Source of the DNA: an uncultured Lachnospiraceae bacterium
Lineage (GTDB): Bacteria > Bacillota > Clostridia > Lachnospirales > Lachnospiraceae
NCBI GenBank assembly: GCA_946552115.1
Contig: CAMNRH010000011.1
Coordinates: 1-64,000 of the forward strand
Reading direction: 5' to 3'
DNA: 64,000 nt
Positions 30,056 to 40,562 of this stretch are shown piece after piece (the first letter of the stretch is position 1; the number at the start of each line of letters is the position of its first letter). The notes under the pieces were generated by a model. It was not told where the DNA came from. It worked only from the letters and a program-made list of their open reading frames with translations, and ran no database searches. Both the position numbers and the translations under genes were made by a program.

Positions 30056-31495
30056 TTAATATGATTTTCCCCAGTACGCCATATGTCTGGCTGGTTTGCC
30101 GCACCAGATACATTTGTCTGAAATCATTTCCTCATCTTCAATCAAACATCTGGTCGCCGCACCGCCCGTTACATATTTTACTTCTCCCTCACACTCAGGA
30201 TCTCCGCACCAGCAAGCCTTTACAAATCCACGGTTCTTTTTGAATTTCTCGGTCATCTCGTCCATTGTAACTGCAGTATCAATATGACTTTCAAGAAATT
30301 CTTTTGCCCTGTCATACATATCCTGCTGTATTGTTTCCAGAATATCACGAAGTCTTGTAGCGATTTCATCCATCGGCACAATAATTTTCTCACGATTATC
30401 ACGGCGAACGACAACAACCTGATTCTTCTCAATGTCTTTCGGTCCGACCTCGATACGTGTAGGAATGCCAAGAATCTCCTGCTCCGAGAATTTCCACCCG
30501 GGACTTTTCTCGGAATCGTCAACCTTTACTCTGTAACCTGCTTTCTTAAGCTCATCAAATAATGCATACGCCTTATCAAGAACACCCTCCTTGTGCTGAG
30601 CAATCGGAATTACTCTGCACTCAACCGGAGCAACATGCGGAGGTAAAACAAGTCCGTCATCATCACTGTGGACCATAATGAGGCCGCCAATACTTCTTGT
30701 AGACCACCCCCATGAAGTCTCATATACACTATGCATTTGATTATTCTTATCTACATACTTAACCCCAAACGCATCCGGAAAACCACTTCCAAAGAAATGG
30801 CTTGTTGCAGACTGCAGAGCCTTTCCGTCATGCATCAGAGCTTCAATTGTATAGGTATCCTGTGCCCCTGCAAACTTCTCGTGCTCTGCCTTTCTTCCCG
30901 AAACAAACGGAATCGCCAGCGTTTCCCTGTAGCAGTCTTCATACACATGCAGCATCTGAATTGTACGTTCCTCTGCCTCTTCATATGTCGCATGAATCGT
31001 ATGGCCTTCCTGCCATAAAAATTCTCTCGAACGAAGGAACGGTCTTGTCGTTTTCTCCCACCGGAGTACGGAATTCCACTGATTCCACACTTTCGGAAGA
31101 TCTCTGTGCGACTTCACAGTTCTCGCCCACAAATCACAAAACAGTGTCTCTGATGTCGGACGAATACAAAGCCTTTCCTGAAGCCTTTCCATTCCGCCAT
31201 GCGTTACCCATGCAACCTCCGGTGCAAATCCGTCAACATGCTCTGTTTCCTTTTCAAGAAGGCTTTCCGGAATCAATAACGGCAATGATACATTCTCGAC
31301 TCCCGTTTCTTTAAAACGCCTGTCCAAATCAGCCTGAATCAGTTCCCAGATTGCATAACCATTCGGCAAATAATTAAGACAGCCCTTAACACTTGAATAA
31401 TCACATAACTCAGCCTCTCGAACTACATCCGTATACCACTGCGCAAAATTTTCATCACGCGGAGTGATATTTTTTACTAACTTTTCCTTTGCCAT
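30056..31495 (-). CDS. proS: Proline--tRNA ligase
   Basis: 479 aa; class II aaRS motifs; preceded by T-box. Confidence 0.95.
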   Translation of the reverse strand: MAKEKLVKNITPRDENFAQWYTDVVREAELCDYSSVKGCLNYLPNGYAIWELIQADLDRRFKETGVENVSLPLLIPESLLEKETEHVDGFAPEVAWVTHGGMERLQERLCIRPTSETLFCDLWARTVKSHRDLPKVWNQWNSVLRWEKTTRPFLRSREFLWQEGHTIHATYEEAEERTIQMLHVYEDCYRETLAIPFVSGRKAEHEKFAGAQDTYTIEALMHDGKALQSATSHFFGSGFPDAFGVKYVDKNNQMHSVYETSWGWSTRSIGGLIMVHSDDDGLVLPPHVAPVECRVIPIAQHKEGVLDKAYALFDELKKAGYRVKVDDSEKSPGWKFSEQEILGIPTRIEVGPKDIEKNQVVVVRRDNREKIIVPMDEIATRLRDILETIQQDMYDRAKEFLESHIDTAVTMDEMTEKFKKNRGFVKACWCGDPECEGEVKYVTGGAATRCLIEDEEMISDKCIWCGKPARHMAYWGKSY

Positions 31496-31499
31496 ATTT

Positions 31500-31832
31500 C
31501 TCTTCTCCTTTTCTCTTTGTCAGGACATTTCCCTGTAATACTACCTGGCGGAAGTGCTCTATCCCAGCAAAATGCCAAAAAACAAACGCCGGGCTCTCAC
31601 TCCCCAAAAGGGACCGAAAAGCTCGGCGGTACCACCCTAGTTAACTGCAATCTTTTCTGCAGCTCTCTCTATTACCGTTAACGCTGGAAAACGCTGCATT
31701 TTCATGCAGAGGCTCCGAGGTGGGTTCTATGCAGTACTAAGCAGAAATCTCACACCATCATGATTCCCTCTCTGATGCTCGCTTACATATACTATTCCTC
31801 TTCAACGCCAATCTATTGAATAATACAATTTA
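31500..31832 (-). promoter_or_regulatory. T-box leader of proS
   Basis: Minus strand AGGGTGGTACCGCCGAGC T-box sequence, GATGGTGTGAGA region, specifier region GAACCCACC (Pro codon). Confidence 0.9.
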
Positions 31833-31838
31833 ACCGTA

Positions 31839-31867
31839 ATTTTAATCTATGGAAAAATGTTTGTCAA
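31839..31867 (-). promoter_or_regulatory. Putative proS promoter TTGACA-N17-TAAAAT
   Basis: rc of attttaatctatggaaaaatgtttgtcaa. Confidence 0.65.
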
Positions 31868-32103
31868 GACTAAGCGGGAAATTCTCCCCAAATTTCCCGC
31901 CTCTGCACATAGAAAATACAGATAAAATCTGTAAATGAGACATCAAAACATGAATTAGAATTGAGTTAGAAAAGAATGTTCTAACGAAATGATTTGCAAC
32001 TTTTTATTGAGTAAATATATTATAACACATTTTTTCCATATTGCATATTTCCTATATTCGTGCTTAAATGATAAGAAACACCTGAAATTAGAGAGGTAAC
32101 ACC

Positions 32104-32832
32104 ATGAAAACGCCGTATTTACAAGCTTTTTTCGAAGATGACCACATTCTTGTATGTTATAAATCGCCTCATTATGCAACAGAATGTAGCAAAATTGGAA
32201 CACCCGATATGGTCAGTCTCATAAAAAATCACCTTGCAAAAACATCAAATATTTCCGGAGAGCCTTATTTAGCAGTTATACACAGACTTGATCAGCCCGT
32301 AAGCGGAATTCTTGTTTTCGCAAAAACTCCATTTGCCGCAAGAGAATTGAACAAACAACTGCAAAATCAAGGATTTGGAAAATACTACCGCGCACTTATA
32401 GACGGAACTCCGCCAAAAGCAGAAGGTACATTAGAAAACTATCTTATAAAAAACGGGAAAACGAATACTTCCACCATATGCAGTAAAGATACACCCGGCG
32501 CAAAATTCGCTCGTCTGCACTATAAAATTGTCGAAAAGGGACAGGGGTTTTTCAATTGGGGACGGGGTTTTTTTAATTTTACCCCGTCCCCAACTGAGCT
32601 TGATATTCATCTTGACACTGGCCGTCATCACCAGATACGTGTTCAATTGGCTGCCGCCGGATGCCCTATTGTCGGCGATACCAAATATAATCCGAATATT
32701 TCCGGACTTTCAGAACAAAAAAAATGGAGCGATATCTGTCTGTGCGCATACAGACTAGATTTCTTGCACCCAAAAACTCATAAACCTATGCATTTCGAAA
32801 TATCCCAAATACCGCCAAAAGGGACAGGGTAA
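32104..32832 (+). CDS. RluA-family pseudouridine synthase carrying an in-frame repeat insertion
   Basis: AVIHRLDQPVSGILVFAKT; DTGRHHQIRVQLAAAGCPIVGDTKY; 19-aa insert GQGFFNWGRGFFNFTPSPT from R9. Confidence 0.92.
   Translation: MKTPYLQAFFEDDHILVCYKSPHYATECSKIGTPDMVSLIKNHLAKTSNISGEPYLAVIHRLDQPVSGILVFAKTPFAARELNKQLQNQGFGKYYRALIDGTPPKAEGTLENYLIKNGKTNTSTICSKDTPGAKFARLHYKIVEKGQGFFNWGRGFFNFTPSPTELDIHLDTGRHHQIRVQLAAAGCPIVGDTKYNPNISGLSEQKKWSDICLCAYRLDFLHPKTHKPMHFEISQIPPKGTG
32538..32596 (+). repeat. Palindromic repeat R9, inside the pseudouridine synthase gene
   Basis: gggacaggggtttttcaattggggacggggtttttttaattttaccccgtccccaact. Confidence 0.95.
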
Positions 32833-32879
32833 TATCAATTGGGGACGGGGTTTTTTTAATTTTACCCCGTCCCCAATTG
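32820..32879 (+). repeat. Palindromic repeat R10 (box + hairpin)
   Basis: gggacagggtaatatcaattggggacggggtttttttaattttaccccgtccccaattg. Confidence 0.95.
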
Positions 32880-32939
32880 AAAATTATTCTTCCGGCTGTT
32901 CACGTCCCCAATTGAAAATTATTCTTCCGGCTGTTCACG
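32868..32939. repeat. 35-bp tandem duplication spanning the R10 edge and spoVG 3' end
   Basis: cgtccccaattgaaaattattcttccggctgttca twice in a row. Confidence 0.95.
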
Positions 32940-33191
32940 CAGCACTTCTTCATATTTTTCAAGGATAATGCTCTGAATACGGTCTCTCGTCTCCGAATTA
33001 ATCGGATGTGCAATATCCCGGTATTCTCCGTCCAGCGCTTTTTTGCTCGGCATTGCAATAAAATGCCCTTTTTCCCCTTCTATAACCTTAATGTCATGTA
33101 CCACGAACTCCTCATCCATCGTAATTGACACCACTGCCTTCAACTTTCCTTCTTTTGCAACCTTGCGTACGCGTACATCTGTAATCTGCAT
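32919..33191 (-). CDS. spoVG: Septation regulator SpoVG
   Basis: 90 aa; [51 protein letters not shown]. Confidence 0.96.
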   Translation of the reverse strand: MQITDVRVRKVAKEGKLKAVVSITMDEEFVVHDIKVIEGEKGHFIAMPSKKALDGEYRDIAHPINSETRDRIQSIILEKYEEVLREQPEE

Positions 33192-33224
33192 ACCTTTGTC
33201 AGCCCCTTTCTTACTCAGACCGCA

Positions 33225-34343
33225 CTATAGTGCATACCTCTCACTCTTTTCGACAACTACTTTCACTCCATTTTCACCCACATAGCGGGTATTTGCCCTA
33301 ATTGTATCACGGCTCTCTACAATACAATTTTCAATATAAGTATTGTCCCCAAGATATACGTCATTCAGAATAATCGAATTCTTAATGACACAATTATTTC
33401 CTACAAATACTTTCTTAAATACAACAGAATTCTCAACCGTACCATTAATGATACATCCGCTTGCAACAAGACTGTTCTTCACTGTCGCCCCCGGATTGTA
33501 TTTTGCCGGCGGCAAATCACTCACCTTAGAATAGATTTCCGGATGCTTCTTAAAGAAATATTCTCTGACTTCCGGCCTCAGGAAGTCCATATTTGTCTTA
33601 TAATAAGCGTCAACCGTTGAAATATTGCTCCAGTAGTCTTTAATCTTATAGCCGTACATTTTCTTCAGATTTTTATATCTAATCAAAATATCCGACACAA
33701 AATCATGTCTTTCTTCTTCTGCACAATGCTCAATCAAATCAATCAACAGTCTTCTCCGGATAATATAAATTCCGGTAGAAATCGTGGTTGCATTCGTAAC
33801 CATCGGCTTTTCCTCAAATTCCTCGATACGCATCGTATCATTCATTTTTACCGTTCCAAAACGGCTCGCATCCTCGCCTTCCTCTAACTCACGGCACACC
33901 ACCGTAATATCCGCTTTCTTCGCGATATGATACTCCAGCACCTTATTATAATCCAGCTTATACACTGCATCTCCGGAGGTCAAAACTACATATGGCTCAT
34001 GACATCTTCTTAAGAAATCCAGATTCTGATAAATGGCATCTGCCGTTCCTCTGTACCAATAGCCATTATCTATTGTAATCGTAGGCGTAAATACGAATAA
34101 GCCTCCCTGTTTTCTTCCAAAATCCCACCATTTGGAGGAATTCAAATGCTCGTTCAAGGAACGCGCATTATACTGTGTAAGTACCGCTACTTTCTGAATA
34201 TGGGAATTTGACATATTGCTAAGTGCAAAATCAATCGCTCTGTAGCTTCCTGCAACAGGCATTGCCGCTACGGCACGTCTATGTGTCAATTCCCGCATCT
34301 TGTTACTGTTACCGCCTGCTAAAATAAGTCCTACTGCTCTCAT
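33225..34343 (-). CDS. glgD: GlgD subunit of glucose-1-phosphate adenylyltransferase
   Basis: 372 aa; nucleotidyltransferase with left-handed beta-helix; divergent N-terminus; adjacent glgC. Confidence 0.9.
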   Translation of the reverse strand: MRAVGLILAGGNSNKMRELTHRRAVAAMPVAGSYRAIDFALSNMSNSHIQKVAVLTQYNARSLNEHLNSSKWWDFGRKQGGLFVFTPTITIDNGYWYRGTADAIYQNLDFLRRCHEPYVVLTSGDAVYKLDYNKVLEYHIAKKADITVVCRELEEGEDASRFGTVKMNDTMRIEEFEEKPMVTNATTISTGIYIIRRRLLIDLIEHCAEEERHDFVSDILIRYKNLKKMYGYKIKDYWSNISTVDAYYKTNMDFLRPEVREYFFKKHPEIYSKVSDLPPAKYNPGATVKNSLVASGCIINGTVENSVVFKKVFVGNNCVIKNSIILNDVYLGDNTYIENCIVESRDTIRANTRYVGENGVKVVVEKSERYAL

Positions 34344-35614
34344 GCCACTTCACCCGCCTTTATCAATGTTTCTCCGCTTTCCAGTATGCCGTTCGGATAA
34401 TCCTCTTTCGTTGTAATACCGCTGATTGCCGTATTCTTACCAATCTGCACACCGTCAGGTATCACAGAATTTTCTCCAATTGTCACAAGCCCGAACGAAT
34501 AAGCCGCCGGCTTCAGCTTATTAGGCACATCGCTTCCTGTTCCAAGCGTAACGTGATTGCCAATCCTGCAGCTCTCGGCAATAATAGACTTATCAATCAC
34601 ACAGCCCTTTCCAATCCTCACATCTTTCATAATGATAGAATCCCTGACCACGGCTCCCTCCTCAACAGTTACTCCGGACCCGATTACGCAATTATGAACA
34701 TGTCCATAAATTTCCGAACCATTACCGATAATACTTCTCTCAATCACAGACTGCCCGGAAATATATTGCGGCGGGAGAATTCCGCTGTTTGTATAAATCT
34801 TCCAGAATTCCTCATATAAGTTAAACTCCGGAATGATGTCAATCAGCTCCATATTTGCCTCCCAATAGGAACCCAACGTTCCGACATCTTTCCAATATCC
34901 GTTATACTCATAAGCAAAAAGTCTTTCACCTTTCTCATGGCAGTACGGAATAATATGTTTGCCAAAATCACAGCCTTTCTCGTCGCGAAGTGCGACAAGC
35001 GCCTCCCGGAGTACCGGCCAGCTGAAAATGTAAATACCCATCGACGCCAGATTGCTCTTCGGCTCCGGCGGCTTCTCCTGGAACTCCGTAATTTTTCCAC
35101 CGTCATCCGTAACCACAATTCCGAAACGGCTTGCCTCTTCTTTCGGCACCGGCATTGCTGCAATCGTCACATCTGCATTATTTTCCTTATGGAAATCCAG
35201 CATTACCTCGTAATCCATCTTATAAATATGGTCGCCGGAAAGAATTAAAACATAATCCGGATTAAATGTCTCCATATAGTCCAGATTCTGATATATGGCG
35301 TTTGCCGTACCGGTATACCATTCACTGTTGGTACTCTTTTCATATGGCGGCAGGATAGTAACTCCACCGATATTACGGTCCAAATCCCACGGAATACCGA
35401 TTCCTATATGTGTGTTAAGCCTGAGCGGCTGATACTGCGTCAACACCCCGACAGTATCAATCCCGGAGTTAATACAGTTACTGAGCGGAAAATCAATAAT
35501 TCTGTATTTACCTCCAAAAGCAACCGCCGGCTTGGCCACTTTTGCCGTAAGGACACCGAGTCTGCTGCCTTGTCCTCCCGCCAGCAACATTGCTATCATT
35601 TCTTTCTTTCTCAT
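34340..35614 (-). CDS. glgC: Glucose-1-phosphate adenylyltransferase
   Basis: [47 protein letters not shown]. Confidence 0.94.
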   Translation of the reverse strand: MRKKEMIAMLLAGGQGSRLGVLTAKVAKPAVAFGGKYRIIDFPLSNCINSGIDTVGVLTQYQPLRLNTHIGIGIPWDLDRNIGGVTILPPYEKSTNSEWYTGTANAIYQNLDYMETFNPDYVLILSGDHIYKMDYEVMLDFHKENNADVTIAAMPVPKEEASRFGIVVTDDGGKITEFQEKPPEPKSNLASMGIYIFSWPVLREALVALRDEKGCDFGKHIIPYCHEKGERLFAYEYNGYWKDVGTLGSYWEANMELIDIIPEFNLYEEFWKIYTNSGILPPQYISGQSVIERSIIGNGSEIYGHVHNCVIGSGVTVEEGAVVRDSIIMKDVRIGKGCVIDKSIIAESCRIGNHVTLGTGSDVPNKLKPAAYSFGLVTIGENSVIPDGVQIGKNTAISGITTKEDYPNGILESGETLIKAGEVA

Positions 35615-35822
35615 GTCATCACCCCTTCTAAAAATGTCTGCTGCATGTATTATATCATAATTTTTCCATTTAGTGAACATTTTTTACAAATAAAAACAAC
35701 TTTTTCAAAACTTTTTATGAAAATATACCAAAAAACTTTTAGTTGGTTTTTTCTCCATATATGTTTATAATATATGAAGAAGAATATTATTGTATTACTA
35801 TAATCCATTTGGAGGGAATTTC

Positions 35823-37202
35823 ATGTATAAAATAAATTTCAGGCAGCCCATACACATACATTTTATAGGAATCGGCGGAATCAGCATGAGTGGATTAGCG
35901 GAAATCCTGTTAAAGGAAGGCTTCACCGTATCCGGCTCTGACAATAAAAAATCTCCGCTTACGGAAAGCCTTTCCGAAGCAGGCGCTACCGTCTTTTACG
36001 GGCAAAAGGCTTCTAATATAATAGCGGGAATTGATGTTATCGTATACACGGCTGCCATCCACGGGGATAATGAAGAATTTCAGGCTGCCAAAAATAAAGG
36101 ACTGCCTATGCTGAGCCGCGCCGAGCTGCTCGGACAGCTTATGACAAACTACAGGATCCCGATTGCCGTATCCGGAACTCACGGAAAAACGACTACCACT
36201 TCTATGTTGTCCCACATTCTTCTTGCCGGCGACATGGATCCTACAATATCCGTCGGCGGAATATTAAAAGCAATCGGCGGAAATATCCGCGTCGGAGGCT
36301 CCGATATCTTTCTGACGGAAGCCTGCGAATATACAAACAGCTTTTTACACTTCTTTCCGAAAATCAGCGTTATATTAAATATCGACGAAGATCATCTGGA
36401 CTTTTTTAAGGATCTTGACGATATCCGGCACTCTTTCCGCGAATTCGCAAAACTTGTGCCCTCCGACGGCTGCCTCGTTATCAGCGGTGAAATCAGTCAC
36501 CTGGAGGAAATCATCCGCGGGCTTCCGTGTAAGATTGTGACTTACGGCTGCAACAATTTTCTGGATTACGGCGCCGTAAATATCATGCACAATGAGCTTG
36601 GAGAGGCCTCCTTTGATTTCACGAAAAACGGGACTTTTGTGGAGCGTATTTCCCTGTCTGTAAGCGGAGATCACAACGTATCAAACGCGCTCGCCGCACT
36701 TGCAGTCGCAGACTGTCTGAATGTCCCTGTCGCCGTATCGAAAAAAGGACTGAAAGAATTCACCGGAACAAACCGTCGTTTTGAATATAAAGGAGATGTA
36801 AACGGCGTTACTGTCATCGACGACTATGCACACCACCCGACCGAGATAAAGGCAAGTCTTATGGCTGCGAAAAATTATCCTCACCGGGAAATCTGGTGTG
36901 TTTTCCAACCTCACACCTATACAAGGACAAAAGCGCTTTTCACTGAATTCACAGAGGCTCTGGCACATACGGATCACTTGATTCTCGCAGACATTTACGC
37001 CGCAAGAGAAACAGACACCTTAGGCGTCTCCTCAGAAGCCCTCGCCGATGCAGTAAAAGAAAAGGGCTGCGATGCATACTATTTTGACAGCTTTGAAAAA
37101 ATAGAAGCATTCTGTCTTGAAAATTGTAGAAAAGGTGATTTGTTAATAACTATGGGCGCCGGAGATGTCGTAAATATCGGCGAAAATATGCTTGGAAAAT
37201 AG
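35823..37202 (+). CDS. murC: UDP-N-acetylmuramate--L-alanine ligase
   Basis: IHFIGIGGISMSGLAEIL; SGTHGKTTTTSM; DDYAHHPTEI. Confidence 0.95.
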   Translation: MYKINFRQPIHIHFIGIGGISMSGLAEILLKEGFTVSGSDNKKSPLTESLSEAGATVFYGQKASNIIAGIDVIVYTAAIHGDNEEFQAAKNKGLPMLSRAELLGQLMTNYRIPIAVSGTHGKTTTTSMLSHILLAGDMDPTISVGGILKAIGGNIRVGGSDIFLTEACEYTNSFLHFFPKISVILNIDEDHLDFFKDLDDIRHSFREFAKLVPSDGCLVISGEISHLEEIIRGLPCKIVTYGCNNFLDYGAVNIMHNELGEASFDFTKNGTFVERISLSVSGDHNVSNALAALAVADCLNVPVAVSKKGLKEFTGTNRRFEYKGDVNGVTVIDDYAHHPTEIKASLMAAKNYPHREIWCVFQPHTYTRTKALFTEFTEALAHTDHLILADIYAARETDTLGVSSEALADAVKEKGCDAYYFDSFEKIEAFCLENCRKGDLLITMGAGDVVNIGENMLGK

Positions 37203-37234
37203 TTATCCACATTTCCCACAGAATTTTATCCACA
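37203..37234 (+). promoter_or_regulatory. Two consensus DnaA boxes (TTATCCACA) in direct orientation
   Basis: TTATCCACA at 37203-37211 and 37226-37234, 23-nt period, upstream of dnaD-like gene. Confidence 0.8.
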
Positions 37235-37264
37235 AAAAACCTGATTTTTAGCACAAAAAAAACT

Positions 37265-37292
37265 TTTTCACTTGTCTTTCTAATGCTATAAT
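37265..37292 (+). promoter_or_regulatory. Putative promoter TTTTCA-N16-TATAAT for dnaD-like operon
   Basis: TTTTCA 37265-37270, TATAAT 37287-37292. Confidence 0.5.
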
Positions 37293-37344
37293 AATCCACA
37301 CGAGAAATTTTTCGATTATTTTTAGAAAGACTGGTGAGCGAATC

Positions 37345-38301
37345 ATGAAAAAACTAACACTTACCAATCACGCGCAGCGGGACACGACTGTGCTTGAAAA
37401 TGAATTTATCGACCATTATATGGCAAAGGCAAACGGAGAATACGTAAAGGTATATCTTCTTCTTTTACGCCATTTGAACGCTCCGTCGGGAACACTTACA
37501 ATATCCCGAATCGCGGATTTGCTCGACCATACGGAAAAGGACGTCATCCGGGCACTTAATTATTGGAAAAAGCAGGGACTTTTAGAATATGAAAATACAT
37601 CTGAAAAAAAAACGCTGGCAGAGCCTCCGGCTCCCGCCCCGGAAGTGTCCAATCTTCAGCAATACAAAAGCCGCAAAGAATTCAAGGAGCTTTTATTCGT
37701 AACAGAACAGTATTTAGGTAAAACACTCTCCGGAACAGACGTTGATACAATTGCATATTTCCATGAAGCACTACATATGTCTACAGATTTAATCGAATAT
37801 CTGATTGAATACTGTGTGGAAAACGGACACAAAAGTATCCATTACATCCGAAAGGTTGCTCTTTCATGGCATGAACGCGGTATTTCTACTGTAGAGGAGG
37901 CGAAAGCCGGAACATTGACCTATAACCGGAACTGCTATTCTGTTCTAAATGCATTCGGTATAAAAGGACGAGCTCCGGCTGCTTCTGAGCTTACCTACAT
38001 AAAAAAATGGAATGAAGAATACGGCTTTTCACCGGATATTATTGCAGAGGCCTGCAGCCGTACTATCAACACAATCCATCAGCCAAGCTTTGACTATGCC
38101 GACACAATTTTAAAGAGCTGGTCTGAAAAAAATGTACACCGCCTCGAAGATATTAAAGCTTTAGATGCCGGCTTTCTGAAGGAAAAGGAACGCCGCAAAA
38201 AACAGACGGCGAAGCCCTCTGTATCAAAAAATAAATTTAATAACTTTGAAGGCCGCTCTTATGATATGAGTGAGCTCGAGCGGAAGCTAATACAGCAATA
38301 A
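37345..38301 (+). CDS. DnaD-domain replication protein
   Basis: 318 aa; LYLLLLRHLNAPSGTLTISRIADLLDHTEKDVIRALNYWKKQGLL and tandem DnaB2-type helical repeats. Confidence 0.85.
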   Translation: MKKLTLTNHAQRDTTVLENEFIDHYMAKANGEYVKVYLLLLRHLNAPSGTLTISRIADLLDHTEKDVIRALNYWKKQGLLEYENTSEKKTLAEPPAPAPEVSNLQQYKSRKEFKELLFVTEQYLGKTLSGTDVDTIAYFHEALHMSTDLIEYLIEYCVENGHKSIHYIRKVALSWHERGISTVEEAKAGTLTYNRNCYSVLNAFGIKGRAPAASELTYIKKWNEEYGFSPDIIAEACSRTINTIHQPSFDYADTILKSWSEKNVHRLEDIKALDAGFLKEKERRKKQTAKPSVSKNKFNNFEGRSYDMSELERKLIQQ

Positions 38302-38318
38302 CAATAAGGAGTTTTCCT

Positions 38319-39329
38319 ATGGCATTATCTAACTCTCAGTATGACGCGCTTATGCGCACTTACGAACAGCGACAATCAGACAATGAATATACTCTCCGCA
38401 AACACTATGAGGAGGTATATTCTAAAATTCCACAGCTAAAAGAACTGGATTCTGCCATCTCCTCCTTAAGCGTTCAAAAGGCAAAAAGCCTGCTGAACGG
38501 CGATGAGTCCGCGCTTTCTTCTTTAAAAAGCGATATAACAGAGCTGGCTTTAAAAAAACGCGCTCTGCTTCTTAATCATCATTTCCCCGAGGACTATCTG
38601 GAGCTGTCTTATACCTGTCCGGATTGCCGGGATACCGGGTATATCGGCGCCCGGAAGTGCCACTGCTTTAACAAGGCAATCATAGAGCTTTTATATGCAC
38701 AGTCAAATCTACAGGGAATTTTGGAGCAGGAGAATTTTTCCACCTGTTCCCTGGATTATTATTCTTCTAACCACAAGGATCCCCTGACCGGACGCTCCTC
38801 AAAAGAGGCCATATTAACCGCGTTAGAGACCTGTCACAAATTTGTAGATACATTTTCAACCCATTTTCAAAATATATTGTTATATGGAGATACAGGTGTC
38901 GGAAAAACCTTTCTTTCCCACTGTATTGCAAAAGAGCTGATTGAGAGCTCTTATTCTGTTATCTATTTTTCCGCATCCAGACTTTTTGATTTTCTTGCAA
39001 AAGAAGCCTTTTCAAGAAAAGAAGAGGCGGAAGAAGAATACACGCATATCTACGACTGTGAGCTATTAATTATAGACGATTTAGGTTCAGAGCTCTCCAA
39101 CACGTTTACAACATCCAGACTTTTTACCGTGTTAAATGAGCGTATTCTGCGCAGAAAATCAACGATTATTTCTACAAATCTTGCACTTGAGGACATTAAG
39201 TCCATTTATTCTGAACGCATCTTTTCCCGCATCAGCAGCTGCTATACAATGCTCAGGCTGACGGGTGATGATATTAGAATTCAAAAAAAATTATTAAATT
39301 TGGGAGGTACAAATGATGATACGCCGTAA
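38319..39329 (+). CDS. Helicase loader-like AAA+ ATPase (DnaC/DnaI family)
   Basis: 336 aa; CPDCRDTGYIGARKCHC zinc motif; ILLYGDTGVGKTFLSHCIA; LLIIDDLGSE. Confidence 0.9.
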   Translation: MALSNSQYDALMRTYEQRQSDNEYTLRKHYEEVYSKIPQLKELDSAISSLSVQKAKSLLNGDESALSSLKSDITELALKKRALLLNHHFPEDYLELSYTCPDCRDTGYIGARKCHCFNKAIIELLYAQSNLQGILEQENFSTCSLDYYSSNHKDPLTGRSSKEAILTALETCHKFVDTFSTHFQNILLYGDTGVGKTFLSHCIAKELIESSYSVIYFSASRLFDFLAKEAFSRKEEAEEEYTHIYDCELLIIDDLGSELSNTFTTSRLFTVLNERILRRKSTIISTNLALEDIKSIYSERIFSRISSCYTMLRLTGDDIRIQKKLLNLGGTNDDTP

Positions 39330-40494
39330 CGAACGCATATTGGATAATATTCCAATCGGAGCTCTGGGTATTATCGCACTGGACGGTTGTCAGGATATGG
39401 GGAAAATGGTTGACAACTATCTTGTAAAATGGCGCAGAGAAAGCGAACATATCTATAAGGATGATGTCGTTTTCAGCGGCTATGAAAGGGACACTTATTT
39501 GATTAACGCCCGGGTTCCAAGATTCGGTTCCGGGGAAGCGAAAGGAATTATTGGGGAATCCGTACGGGGCAGAGACATATATCTGATGGTCGACGTATGC
39601 AATTACAGCCTTACCTACTCTCTTACCGGTCACATCAATCATATGTCGCCGGACGACCATTTTCAAAATCTCAAGCGGGTCATTGCCGCTATCGGCGGCA
39701 AGGCCAGACGGCTGAACGTCATCATGCCGTTTTTATACGAAAGCCGTCAACACAAAAGAAGCGGGCGGGAATCCCTTGACTGCGCACTTGCGCTTCAAGA
39801 GCTTGTAAGAATGGGAGTTGACAATATCATCACTTTTGACGCCCACGATCCCAGAGTGCAGAATGCCATTCCGTTAAGCGGCTTTGAAACAGTAAAGCCG
39901 ACCTATCAATTTGTAAAGGGACTCTTAAGAAGCTATGACGACCTTCAGATTGACAGCGACCATATGATGGCAATCAGCCCGGATGAGGGCGCAACTGGGC
40001 GCGCCGTTTACCTTGCAAACGTATTAAATCTTGACATGGGAATGTTCTATAAACGGCGCGACTATACGAAGATTGTGAATGGGCGCAACCCTATTGTTGC
40101 CCATGAATTTCTCGGCTCCTCCGTAGAGGGTAAGGATGTTATTATTCTGGACGACATGATTTCCTCCGGAGACAGTATTCTGGATGTCGCCCGCCAGCTA
40201 AAGCAGCGGAAAGCAAAACGTATCTTCGCCGCCGCAACTTTCGGACTGTTTACCAACGGGCTGGACAAGTTTGACGAAGCCTATGACGAAGGCATTATCA
40301 ATGCTATTCTTACAACCAATCTTATCTACCAGACGCCGGAGCTTCTTAAACGGCCCTACTATATTAATTGCGATATGAGTAAATATATCGCACTTATGAT
40401 TGATACTCTGAATCATGACGGATCTATCAGCAGTATTCTGTCACCAAATGAGCGGATCCAATACGCGGTAGATAATTATAAAAACAGAAAATAA
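39313..40494 (+). CDS. Ribose-phosphate pyrophosphokinase family (divergent, ~393 aa)
   Basis: ITFDAHDPRVQNAIP; VIILDDMISSGDSILDVARQL PRPP loop. Confidence 0.88.
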   Translation: MMIRRNERILDNIPIGALGIIALDGCQDMGKMVDNYLVKWRRESEHIYKDDVVFSGYERDTYLINARVPRFGSGEAKGIIGESVRGRDIYLMVDVCNYSLTYSLTGHINHMSPDDHFQNLKRVIAAIGGKARRLNVIMPFLYESRQHKRSGRESLDCALALQELVRMGVDNIITFDAHDPRVQNAIPLSGFETVKPTYQFVKGLLRSYDDLQIDSDHMMAISPDEGATGRAVYLANVLNLDMGMFYKRRDYTKIVNGRNPIVAHEFLGSSVEGKDVIILDDMISSGDSILDVARQLKQRKAKRIFAAATFGLFTNGLDKFDEAYDEGIINAILTTNLIYQTPELLKRPYYINCDMSKYIALMIDTLNHDGSISSILSPNERIQYAVDNYKNRK

Positions 40495-40506
40495 ATCCAT
40501 GATCAC

Positions 40507-40549
40507 AGGGGCTGTCCTGAAAATACAATTCAGCGATAACCCCTTTTCA
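40507..40549 (+). terminator. Putative rho-independent terminator of the prs-like gene
   Basis: aggggctgtcctgaaaatacaattcagcgataacccctttt hairpin. Confidence 0.5.
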
Positions 40550-40562
40550 TATCCGACATTTT

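Noticed and set aside
31874-31900. Inverted repeat gcgggaaatt...aatttcccgc between proS promoter and pseudouridine synthase
   Set aside because: Clear hairpin but no T-run and no assignable gene; not enough to call a function.
31955-32203. 82-aa minus-strand ORF
   Set aside because: AT-rich, no RBS or recognisable motif, overlaps the start of the pseudouridine synthase; considered non-coding.
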